64,000 nt of DNA from Ipomoea triloba (Eukaryota; Streptophyta; Magnoliopsida; Solanales; Convolvulaceae), in assembly GCF_003576645.1 (NCBI RefSeq), contig NC_044916.1:33705842-33769841 (forward strand). Reading direction: 5' to 3'. Below the pieces are notes generated by a model. It worked only from the letters and a program-made list of their open reading frames with translations. It was not told the origin of the DNA and did not search any database. Below are positions 42,003 to 53,237 of the stretch, piece after piece. Both the position numbers and the translations under genes were made by a program. Each line of letters begins with the position of its first letter. Position 1 is the first letter of the stretch.

Positions 42003-44797
42003 CTAGTCTCTTCCATAAATCCAAACCATTCTCATACATACTAATGCAATAAAACTAAAAAATACAAATGCCCATTCATTAAAAACACACGTTAAATTAG
42101 AAACTAAGACCATCAAACACGTAACAAAAAACTGACTAGCAATAAACTCAATAGCACGCCCTACTCTTGCCAACTCCAAGGGATATGTGCTTGAAGTCCA
42201 TCCATAAGGACCGACAACTATGGCCTGTGAGGAAAAACCGAAAGCTAGAAGAACAAACACAATGCGGTTGAATGGATACCTCAAGATGCCGTTCCTAGCA
42301 TTACCAGCACGTCGCAAAACAGGTCCCAAACTAACCTGCAATGCAAGAAATATATATATTAATTATAGTTTATACATTCTGAAATTAATAAGTAATAGAA
42401 TAATAATTAAAAAGTGGAATACCTGGGAAAGTGCAAAAGCCAGTAAAGATAGGAAGATCGTACCCCTCCCAAAACGAGGGATGACGTAAAACGAAGAAAT
42501 AGTGGTAATAACAAATGCAAGTGCACCCCATACTACTAAAGCAGTAAATGGTAGGTCATTTGCCCCAAAATTAATAGACTCAAAGGCAAAAGGGACCAAG
42601 ACTAGTGACCCTAGCCCTAAAAGTTGGGGAAGTATACCGAAACCTACCCTAAATATCACAAGAGGCCGATGCTCACGCATCAACACACGGATAGGTCTAT
42701 AAGGCTCAGTAGTATCTCTTGCATTAATTCTACCAACCAAAATTAATGCCAAAAGAAATACGAGAACAATAACTCCTAAAACAATAAAGACTGAAACCCA
42801 ATGAAGCTTAGAAAACTTATAGACTAAATAATTTGTAAGGTAACAAACAAATCCTCCTAATGAAAAAGAAAGATCAAATGCACGGTCTAAACTATCCCTG
42901 GCATGGTCGGGAGATATCCGCAGTAGTAATACAGGAATACCCTGCAAATGTTTAGTATAATTAGTTTAAATACAACTAACATAAAAAGTGTAAGGTTATA
43001 CATGTATGAAAGCAGAAAAAGTCTTACCACCCTAATCATGCCAATGCCCGTCCCTATGAGGAGAAACAAAAGTGTGCTGATGATGGGGAATGGATCCACC
43101 AAGGCAGCAGATGTGACAGCACCACCTAATACCAATACAGCTCCAAGGAAAGAAGTGAACCTGGGCCACCTTCTTGAATGCATCACCAAGCCAAGAAAGC
43201 CTCCAACACAAGTCCCAAATGTAAATAGAGTTGAGAAATAAATCATTCCTACACTTTGGGCATCGCAGAAGTTGGTGGAGTATGACATTTCTTGTCTAAG
43301 ATACCATGCCCTTGAAAGCTTATTAAGGAAAATGGGCATGCTTAAGAGACCACCTACACATAATCACAATACAAGCATGCTTTCATCAAAGTGAGCAACT
43401 ACTGTAGTCCGCAAGATGGTCGAGCCAATAAGAAGGAAAAGTGACTGCTTTTATAGAGGTATGCACCAATTTTTATAGATAAACCTAGGAGAAACATTTT
43501 GAAAATCTGTCGTTGTGGCACATGTGTAGATCCGCTATGGGCTCTTATCATCCCACAAGACTAGTGTTCAAGTGTCAATTAATAAAATTAAACAACTAAT
43601 GGATGTGGATGAAAAAAATTGGAGTACAAAGACACTGATGATGGTGATAGAGTTATAAGATATGAAGATTTTTTAGAAGACCTTTAAGTCATGATGAATT
43701 GAAAGATAACTTATAAGTCATATTCTATCTATAAGATTCCTAGTTATTGTAATGTTTTGAGACATATATTGTTGTTTGTTTGTTTGAACTTTAATCTTGA
43801 ATTGTGATGTTCAATTGCTTGTTTATGTGTTTGAACTTTAATCTTGAAGTACATGTGCTCGAGACTTTTAGCCCTGAAATGTTTAGTATTTTATGACTTT
43901 TAATTATGCTTATTAGTTGGTAGTTCAACTTTTAAAAAACTTTATTAATATTTTTTTTATTACACATTGAGGCTTATGACTGGTCTCTTTAGTATTACAA
44001 AACACCCATTTAGAATTTGGGGGGTTTTGAGCATAAAATTTTGGTTTTGGTTTTCTTGCTGATGTCAAGAGGAGGAAATTATTCAGAATTTGGATTCTGA
44101 TGGATTAATGTGTTGTTGATTAAATGAATGGATGGTGAGCAGGAGTTGGTAATGGACTGAGTTCTGGTAATTTGGGCTATAGATGGTTGGTTGGTTTTGG
44201 GCTACAGGGCTAGTAAATGGGCAGTTTTGATCTGAGAAGTCTTAAGTGGGTTTGGGCTGTGAAGTCTTATTTGTTTACTAATTGATTTTCAAAGTATGAG
44301 GGATGGTAAAAAGTAAAAACCATGACCAATACAAAATTATATTTAAAACAACATACCTAAAATCTGTTGAGAATAACCGCACATCATTCCTCCACTTGCA
44401 GCAGCTATCCATCTAAATTTTGGAAACATAAAGAGAGAAGATAATAATAAGTGTTAAATTAGTCAACAACAAAAACATAACATACTTCCCACACTTCCCA
44501 CTGCTAAAATCCCCAAACTTGCAGGAGACTAAAAAATCCACCCCTTACCTTTGTTAAAAACCCATCCCTCACATTTTACTATTTAATAAACTCAACAAAA
44601 ATGACTAATGTAGAAGGCCTTAGGGGTAATGGAAGGGTTCCATTTCATGATTGTGAACAGTTATTGGGAACTATATGCAAGAGATGAATATTAAATTAAA
44701 ACACTTTATATTATTACCTCAATATCGCGGGAATCCAAGCCCTAAATTCAGCGCCGGCGAAGGGAAGGCTAATGCCACCGTTGAAGAAGAATGCCAT
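42003..44797 (-). CDS. Divergent STP-like sugar-transporter-family (MFS) carrier
   Basis: Five minus-strand exons (44797-44718, 44412-44357, 43353-43028, 42941-42423 and 42335-42003) join in frame to 437 residues; typical STP hexose carriers are about 510-520. The colinear family resemblance is clear: MAFFFNGGI start, WIAAASGGMMCGYSQQILGG for the first span, NFCDAQSVGMIYFSTLFTFG, a span with GTGIGMIRVGIPVLLLRISP, and GPYGWTSSTYPLELARVGRA near the end. Family hallmarks are degraded. The sugar-site QQxTGIN region reads LPQLLGLGS, the RxGRR-type loops read HSRRWPR and IPRFGRG, the PESPxxL loop is missing and the central loop is short. It should sit in a membrane with up to 12 spans. Whether it still carries hexose is doubtful; it may have a new substrate or be decaying, though no stop or frameshift is present. 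Confidence 0.75.
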
Positions 44798-45929
44798 GAG
44801 TGAAGGTTTTGGACAGCTAGAAAAATTTTAAGAGAGAAAGATCTAAGTTCAAAAATAGTGTGGCAAAATAATGTAATATTGGATTGATTTACAGATTCAA
44901 GTAGCTAGCTAGCATTGCATTGGCATTTGCATTGCAGTATAAACAATCTACTCCCAAAGTAGGGAGAAGTAGCAAAACACCCTTCATTTGTCAAAGCCCC
45001 AAAGAGAACAATGCAACTAAGCCAAAATGACATTTCTTTTACCAACATAATACTTTAAATGAGATAATGGCTGAAAACATCACTTGAATCAACACCTTAA
45101 TGCACATGAATTTGGCAAACCAGAATGTTTAATCTCAAGTAATAATCATGAATTATAAATAAAAATTGATCTAGCTATTCAACCCTAGAATTTATAATGC
45201 AAAATCAACCATAGCTATTGGATAACTTAGAATTTATGTGCAAAAAACTTCCATGGCTTTGTCCTAACGTCTAACTAAACATTTTTGTGTTACTACTAAA
45301 AATAATTATTATTTTAAAATATTAGAAAAGTTTATCGATGGCCGGCAGACTGCGGTGGCGGCGGACGGGGTGAAAACCGTGAAATTTGGAGACTGAAATC
45401 TAAATGTGAAAATTGTGAAATACTTATGTAATCATTTGGTTGTATAACAAAAGACTGCACAAACATTCACACCACACAATGATTAATTATTAGAAAGGAA
45501 ACATATTTCATGAAACCCTCTAAATTAAAATGCAAACTCCATCTATATACTGTCATGAAGTTTATACATTGGAAACAGTAGGAATATAATTAACAAACAT
45601 AGATTGACAGTTTGACACCACGGAGAGGTAGAGAGCAGTGATTACTAATATAATTAACAAACAGAGATTGACAGTTTGACACCAGCACAAACTCTAGGAA
45701 TATAATCTACCAAGATTGATTAATGCAAAGAAAAGTTGAGCTCAGATCAAACCCAGGATTAATAATAAGCTAATTAACAAACTCATAAACTCATAAAGCT
45801 AATTAAATGCATTGTATAAATTAAAAATTAAAAGTGCTTCTAAAAGTGGAATAGGATTATAAATAGTGAAAGTGTAAATAGCTTCCAGTAAATTAAAAGT
45901 GTAAATAGCAAAGGGGAAATACACATACC

Positions 45930-46230
45930 AGTGTAAATCACAAACCAGCGTGCAGGGGAGTTTCCGGCGGTCGCTTCCGATCGTTTCCGGCGGTCGCTTC
46001 CAGCGGTTGTAGACGAGGGCAGTGTAAATCACAAACCAGCGTTGTAGCTTCCAGCGGCGGTTTCCAGTAAATCACAAACCAGCAGAGTGTGCGACGGAGT
46101 GGACAGGGGAAATTTTGCGAGAGGGGCGGCGGCAGAGCGACGGAACGGTGGGCGTTCCGGCGGAGAGTGTGCGACGCGGTGGGCGTTTGCGACTTGGGCG
46201 GTGGGAGGTTTGCGACACAGGCATTATGGC
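45930..46230. repeat. GC-rich patch with interspersed short repeats
   Basis: TAAATCACAAACCAGC occurs three times (45934, 46025 and 46068), and a 19-base TTTCCGGCGGTCGCTTCC-type unit twice (45961 and 45984). GTGGGCGTT and GTTTGCGAC-like words recur to 46220. The patch is strikingly GC-rich for this window. The 63-codon open frame within it (46089-46280) has no protein-like support. Confidence 0.75.
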
Positions 46231-46325
46231 GTTTTGAGAAGTTTAGCTACGGACGAGTGACGACAACATATAATAATTAAGAGATTAAGAGATTTAAAAT
46301 ACAGTTCATCAGTGCATCATAACGG

Positions 46326-46492
46326 TAACGACGGATTCCGTCGCTATATTCTCGAAAAAAAATTTCAGCTGCATTAATTTAGCGACGGGAATATGATTCG
46401 TTGCTAGGTTAGCGACGGATCCTATTTTTGTCGTTATATTCTATGAAAAAAAAAATCAACAGCATTAATCTAGCGACAGAAATATGGTCCGT
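46326..46492. repeat. About 83-base tandem repeat with AGCGACGG motifs
   Basis: Two diverged units (from about 46327 and 46410) each run ACGGATxC, CGTCGCTATATTCT/TCGTTATATTCT, an A-run, then AGCATTAATxTAGCGACxG. Repeats containing AGCGACGG look like transposon subterminal repeats, but no matching end was found in the window. Confidence 0.75.
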
Positions 46493-46540
46493 GCAAGATA
46501 TAATAACTGATTTATCCTTTATGATTATTTATTATTAGGT

Positions 46541-46738
46541 AAAAACACAAAAAATTTAAAATTTCATCAAATATGTACTCAAAATATTAGAGGATTTCTT
46601 TGTAACAATAACAACACTTCAATAAAAAATTGTTATAAAAACACAAAAAATTTAAAATTTTTTATCAAATATGTACTCTCAAAATATTAGAGGATTTCTT
46701 TGTAACAATAACAACACTTCAATAAAAAATTGTTATAA
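46541..46738. repeat. About 97-base tandem duplication
   Basis: Two nearly identical units start at 46541 and 46637 with AAAAACACAAAAAATTTAAA, contain ATATTAGAGGATTTCTTTG and end AATAAAAAATTGTTATA. They differ by a few bases (TTCATC/TTTTTATC and an added TC). This is a recent local duplication. Confidence 0.9.
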
Positions 46739-47294
46739 TCCGTATTAATTATTGGGTATATGTTTAGTGCTTACCCCAACTAAATAATAAATTTTAAATT
46801 CCTTTTCCCTGCATCATTCTTTAATCTTTACCCAAAGGACTCGAATAGGCAATGCTCTGCTTTATTCTCAACTCTCTAAAACTATCGGTAATCGGTCTCA
46901 GTCTCTGCGCAGCCATCCGCAGAAACCATTGCCCTATCTTCTCCGCGGCTCTGATTTTCCGGCGATTCTCAGGTGACACTTATGGCTGAGTTAACCTATC
47001 TTCCGGCTCTGTATTTATACATGGAGTACACAAACTGCGAATATTGCTTTTGTTTTTTAAAGTTAAAATGCATATTTACACTGGCATTTGTTTTCCTGCG
47101 TTTAACATTTACACTTCTTTTTCTTTCACCCTCCAATTCTTACCTTGGTCTTCAGGAAGCTGAGAATTTTATTTATTTATTTTTTCGTTGTAGTTTGCGT
47201 GATTATTTTTCTAAATTGGTTTTAGGCACAGTGAAGCCTTTGAAAGAGTACTTGATTGTAGGAAACAAAAGGGGAAAAGACAGTAATAATAATA

Positions 47295-50200
47295 ATGGCG
47301 AAACGGGGGAAGAAGAGGCATGGTATGTATGGTGCAGGACGTAGGAATGTGAAGTGTGATACCAAGTATTCCAAGTTTGAGAAAATCTCAACACAGGTGG
47401 ATGATGATTATATGTTGTATTTAGAAACCCTGGACAGTAGCCAAGAAAGTGGCTTTGAGAGGGAAGATAGTATGGATCATAATGATGTCAATGATAATGA
47501 TGTTGACCCTCAGTATAGGATCTTTTTGGATAATACTGTACAAAAAGGGACAGCGTATGTGACTACACTTGAGGAGAATGGATTGCCCTTAATTCTGCAC
47601 TATGAAAAAGAAGAAGTCATATCTAGTGATGAGCGGAATGATGTTCATAGGATAAAAGTGAAGAAGACTAGGAAAGGAGGTGATGGAAAAGATTTAGAGG
47701 ATCTTAAGGTAAAGAGCAATGTGGAAAGACCAAGAATTTTAAGGAGTCATGTGAGGAATTGTGAAAAATCAGTGCTTGAACCATTGAATCCTGTTTCTAT
47801 GGGGAGAAGGCAGCCTATGTCTGGGAAACAACACAAGTATAATATGAAGAATAACTCAGATAAAGAGCAGAGATCTTCAAGTGCAGGCGCTGAGGAAAAA
47901 TATCTAGACAAAGATTATTTTCTTTTCCTGCAATGCTTGCAATGTGAAGGATACACCTTGAAGGCTTTATTTCCAGATAACCAGCATGTGGAATATGATC
48001 GTGATGATTCTGGAGATGTTGAAGTCCTTGATATTGATTCCTTTACATTTTGCAATGGGGGAAGCTTCAATCCATGTGTCCCTTCAACAGATTATTGCGA
48101 GGTTGTTTCCCCCTGCCTCATGTCCCTCCTATTCATCTACTTATGACTTTCTATTTTTAATTTGAGTTACCCTTGAATTATTTAGGTGGGCAACACACTG
48201 TATGAAGACTCTCAATTTAGACAGGAGATAACCAGTATTCTTAGGAGGCCCTATGACCAAGCAGAGTTTGAAAAGCTTTTGCAAGATGTCAAAGTTCAAA
48301 AGCCAATGGATAGAAATTTGGAGTTACGCCATGGGAGAGAGAGACGCTGCCCATCAAATAGAATTGGAAAATCTTATCTTGATCACTTTGATGGTAAAAA
48401 TTTATGTTTTGCAAGTTACTTGTCCAGATCTGAGCAATTCTCTTTTTGTTTTAAAGTTATGTGAACTACCATACCATATTACCATATGATGATTTTATTG
48501 TACATGTGGATGTAGTGTCTGAGTTCATGCAACAAGAAGCTTCAAATGATATCCCTCTTCATAGTTGACAATATAGTTTTTTGACATATGCTAATTGACA
48601 TAGCTATAGCCTATATGCATTCGAGTGACATTGATCCCACTGAAATTAAAATATTGGGGTCAATATATAAATAACAAAAGTCTAATTGTCTAAATAGGGA
48701 AGAAATTTTAAATCTCAACTCTTAAGGTAAAATGAACACCTTCGTCAATGAATTTTCTTAAAAATCATGTTGATTGTTGAGATAATTTATATTTCAATGC
48801 CTTACAAAATAATATTCCGTATTAAGTTAAGCTGTTGATCCCACTGAATTTCATTCCTAGCTCTGCCACCACATATGCTCCACAAATTTGGAACGATATG
48901 CACTTAAAAATCTTTGTTTGTAATTTAATGTTACCTTGGTGTAGTTTGATTAAAGTCTGCTTTTAAATTAATTCCAGAACTTATTCTGTCATATCTAGGG
49001 CACTTAGTTGCTACTACAAATTTTGCTTGAGGAAGATATGAGATTCCACAAATGTGCTTTCTTCTATATTCCCTCTATAGTAGCTTAAAGTTCTAGTTTA
49101 GGTAGAGCACATAGTTTTTCATGCCTTTACATGCATATAATATGGAGAAAGGGAAAGAAGCCACTTTTTTGCCCTGTTGCATTCTCTGTCGTTCTCATTC
49201 AAGCACACAGTGTGAAGCTTGCACATTTTTACAGGACTCCTTTAAGTTGTTTAGTTTGGTCTATGTTTCTTACAGGGTGAAATATGCTTGATTTGAGTTT
49301 TATAGTTGAAGTGTGATTTTGTTTCTTGTAGTTTCTCTAGTATTTTTTTTTATGGAAAATCATTTTCCATCTCTTCAATTGGTGTCCTTTGTCAAGGTGT
49401 TTTTTGTTATCCTTGTTATGCACTTTTTACTTTTATGCCTTCTAATACTTCTGTATATCCACTCTATATTCATGCAATACTTGAGCATTTATATTATCTT
49501 TATCTATCATATCTTGAGAAAATTAAAAATGTGTTCTTTAAAAGATCCAAGAATGCCTGCCAGCCTGCCTTGATGTGAAAATTTAAAAACTTCTTGAATG
49601 CCTGCATTGATGTATACCTTTTCACACAAACATGCAGATTTTAACATCAAACTTGAAGAAGTGAGCCCTGACAAACATAAAATGTTGAACATCTTGCGTG
49701 GATTTTTCTTTTGGCTACAGGTGAGTGGCATTTTTTCTGCACTTTGTTAATATACAATAGTGATTAAGAATTTTATATTGATAATCTCCTTCTTTATGTT
49801 ATTTTATTTTGGTTGAGCTTATAGTTGTAATCATTGCTACAACAAATTTGCCTTTAATGATCTATAAGGAAAGAGGAGATAGTTTCTGGATTAAATATTA
49901 TTTGAATATTGGGCCAGAGTTAAAAGGAAACCAAACCAAAGATTTGTTCCTAGATTAAACGATTGTGGGGCATAGTTAAAAATAAGTTGGGTATTCGGAG
50001 CTAGCTAAAATATGAGACAATATTATTATATTAATGGTGGAAGGAGAGGAGTGGGTTTGAACTTTTCAAGGTGCATGAGAAGTGAAACAATGTCATTTCA
50101 AAGGAAGGGCAGAAAATAGAATGAAAACATTCTAGTATTCTACTTTGAAATGGGAGGGAGGAATACTGTACTTGAGATTCTTTCACCCTGAAAAAGAAAA

Positions 50201-51168
50201 GCTGAAATTGGGAGTGCTTGCTACTGCTGCTGCCTCTGCCTCCATTCCATCTGGAATCAATTTGTTGTTTTGTGAATAAGTTTTGTCATCTTTTCTTTAT
50301 CCATTTTTCTTTCTTTTAAAGAGATTTATTTACTCAGTGTTTTCAATGTGTATTTTCATTTTCATTTTGAACAAAATTGATAAAAGCCATGTATGTAGTT
50401 CACTCTTTGAGAAAAAGGAAAAGGGTATCCTTTCTTCCTGATGGTATGGTCGTTGTCATACAATTTTATTTTAGTATAAATCTGACATACATCTATAGTT
50501 TTTGGTTGTGAAGCTCTGTTGCTGGGGATGGGATTCCTTAGATGACTGATTAAGAATAACACTAACAGGGCGTTTGGTTTGGAGGAGAGAATTAGGAGGG
50601 AAAAGAATAAAGTGAAAATAAAGTATGAATTTGAATTACATTGTTTGGTAGTGAGGAATTGAATTATTGAGAATGGGAAGGGAAGAAATGATATAAAGAC
50701 TAAAATGTCATTGTGTAATAATAATAATAATTGAGGACAAATATGTCATTTTCCTATTTTTCCTTTTCCTTCTTCCATTGAATTAGAATTCATGGGGTAG
50801 GAGGTATGAATTCCAATTCAATGGGTGGAGGGAATTGCAATTCCCTCCAACCAAACAATGTAGTTTCCTTGGCTATTGAATTACATTGGAAAAGAATTCC
50901 AATTATATCCAACCAAACACCTTGTTTGGTTTATGTGAGAATGAATAAACAGACTTGAGCCTTACTTGACTTTTTAGTTTGGAGTTTTGTTCCCATTATC
51001 TCTTTTGTTGTCCCAATGGATTCACGTTTTAGTTTGGAGTTTTGTTCCCATTATCTCTTTTGTTGTCCCAATGGATGGGTTCAACTGTTGCAGAATATGA
51101 CTAAGGAACGAGCGTTCAAGCCTTGGGAGGACCCAAAATGCCTTGCTGTTATGCCTGGATCTTGCTAG
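47295..51168 (+). CDS. Plant protein of unknown function (390 residues)
   Basis: Four exons join in frame (47295-48101, 48186-48393, 49638-49720 and 51094-51168). I do not recognise a catalytic domain. The protein starts very basic (MAKRGKKRHGMYGAGRRNVK), is then acidic and Asp-rich, has a basic central stretch (RIKVKKTRKGG), and shows a folded-looking C-terminal part: YLDKDYFLFLQCL, then SQFRQEITSILRRPYDQAEFEKLL, then DFNIKLEEVSPDKHKMLNIL. It ends KPWEDPKCLAVMPGSC. The basic start suggests a nuclear location (inference). The long third intron (49721-51093) carries a MITE. The ATG follows a non-coding leader beginning near 46860 with at least one leader intron. Position next to the CCCH gene may match unknown proteins near At1g21560/At1g77270; that is a memory-based guess. 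Confidence 0.8.
50568..50922. mobile_element. MITE, family A copy 2, in an intron
   Basis: Ends GGGCGTTTGGTTTGGAGG and, as reverse complement, AAGGTGTTTGGTTGGAT match each other. The interior (GAATTATTGAGAATGGGAAGG, ATAAAGACTAAAATGTCA, TTGTGTAATAATAA) matches the copy at 26943-27282. It lies in the third intron of the unknown 390-residue gene. Confidence 0.8.
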
Positions 51169-51667
51169 GAGTTGGAAAGACACAAAAGGTTGAACAAATT
51201 CCTTTTTGCAGCAGCCAGCAGGAATGTAGTAGTGTTTTTGAGACTTCAGATGTTAAATGCTGCTTGTTTGCTTCCTACTTTCTCTTTAAATGCCTGTTTT
51301 GTATCCAGAACCAGAAGAGATAGCAATGAAAGTAATTTGCCATGTCCTTTTGGTTTTCATTTTATGGCCGGCCATATTACGACTCTCCAAAATCCAGCAC
51401 AAAGAGATAAATAGATATCACTACAAATATTGACCTCCCGATCCCAAGATTCAAAGAAACACAAGCTGGAAGATAGATAAGCAAGCAGAAATACTACAAA
51501 TTTGTATTGCTTTCTACAATTCAATTCAAATGACAATGTAAACTAAAACTTTGCCTGCCTAATCCTCTCCTCCTACAACCTAACCCCAACTAAAGTATAA
51601 TGAGCTAAGCCTACTACCTATTATTACCTACTACCTACAAAAATTGTTTTGTTCTGCCACTACTTAA
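51169..51667. other. Convergent 3' space between the unknown gene and the CCCH gene
   Basis: 499 bases between converging stops. It probably contains the two 3' untranslated regions. No further gene or repeat is seen. Confidence 0.65.
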
Positions 51668-53201
51668 CTACAACAACTCATTCTTACAACAATGGGAATG
51701 GGACTCTTCTGAAACATCATAACTTGTGCTCATCTCACTAGGGCTGTCAGTGCCCATGGATGAAGAATCTACAGTTCTGTTCCGGTTTATTAGCCGAATG
51801 GGTTTGATCAGTTCATCAAAATCAGCAGCAGCAGCAGCAATTTGCAAATGCAAAGGGCCACCCTCCTCACATCTTTCCACACTACTCTGATCAATTATCT
51901 GCTGCTCTTCAACATTGGCATCTAAGCTAATAAAGTCAACAAACCTGCCTTCTTTAAAGAAAAAGTCCTCGTCGGAGGACTTATCCTCTGATACAGCGCG
52001 TATGCACTCACTGATATCAATATGCGGAGAACCAAAATAACGACCTCGATCATTCTTCTTTTCATTACAAGCTAATGCTCCCTCCCGTCTTATTCCCTTC
52101 CTTTTGTTTTTTGGATGGTGAAGCTTGCACTTTGAACCTTGAGGGCAATTCCCAGTTGCTTCAAAATCAGGGCAGACATATGTGTGTTTCTTCCGGCACT
52201 GCAAGTTTAGACACACAATCCATTTCACGAGTTATAATATTAGTGAGTTTGTGTGTTTCTGTATATGGATACATCATACACAAACACACACGTACACAAT
52301 GTATAGTACTAGTACAACAAACATGTATACACAAAAAAAGTGATCCAGATGGAGGGAGAGGGGAGAGAGAAGAACATATGGAGCCTGGCAGAAGAGGCAG
52401 AGGGAGACCCAGATGAAGTGTCCTAGAAATTGAAATGAATTATTTGAACAAACAAAATATACTAGGAAGAAAGACTAAAAAACCAACATATCTAAGTAAA
52501 ACTGAATATTACTAATGCAACTCATTGTTAGTATATCCAACTCAAAATGTATACTGTTGTAACAAGAATATATTAATATAATACATATCCGCACGCAGTC
52601 ACACATGCAGGCATATATATAGTGCGCACACTTGTATAAGAATCTAATACATTCACATGCAGGTATATACACATATATAGGGGATGGAAAGCCAATAACA
52701 AAGGACTATAAAGGCAACAAGGCAATCTATATGCTTTATTAGGCCACAACAAGATGGTAGCACATGCTAAAACTATTTTACTTGTTAATTCTAGTATTTC
52801 AATAGTAATGTCTTTTTAGTTTCCTTTGGCCTATTTCTATGAGCATGTTTGGCAGAGGTTGGGGCTAACTGTTAGCTCTTAACTAATTGTATTAGTTGAT
52901 AGCATAATTAGCTCTTTCCTAGAAAGATATTTGGTAAAATTAATGGTTAGTATTAGCTAATTGCTTGAATTTATAAAATCACACAGAAGTATATGAATAA
53001 TTTTTATTGCTTTTAAGTACTTTTTTCCAAGAACAGTTTTAGATCTTTCGATGCTTATTTTATAAAAATACATTTAAATACAGGGGTGTGTATTTATTTA
53101 TATATAGCTTATATTTAAAATATATATGAAGCGGTAGTGTTGTCCTATTTTTTTGCTCTCCAAAAACTCAATTAAAAAAGCTTCTCTAGTTAGTTAGTTA
53201 A

Positions 53202-53237
<36 letters not shown>

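Larger units (their letters stand above)
44798..46860. other. Repeat-containing intergenic region
   Basis: No supported gene. It holds a short direct repeat (45582-45618 and 45645-45683, sharing TATAATTAACAAACA and GATTGACAGTTTGACACCA), a GC-rich repeat patch (45930-46230) and two kinds of tandem repeat (46326-46492 and 46541-46738). The AGCGACGG motif suggests the subterminal region of a DNA transposon. Confidence 0.6.

Noticed and set aside
46089..46280. 63-codon Arg/Gly-rich ORF
   Set aside because: It is an artefact of the GC-rich repeat patch, with low-complexity composition and no homology that I recognise.
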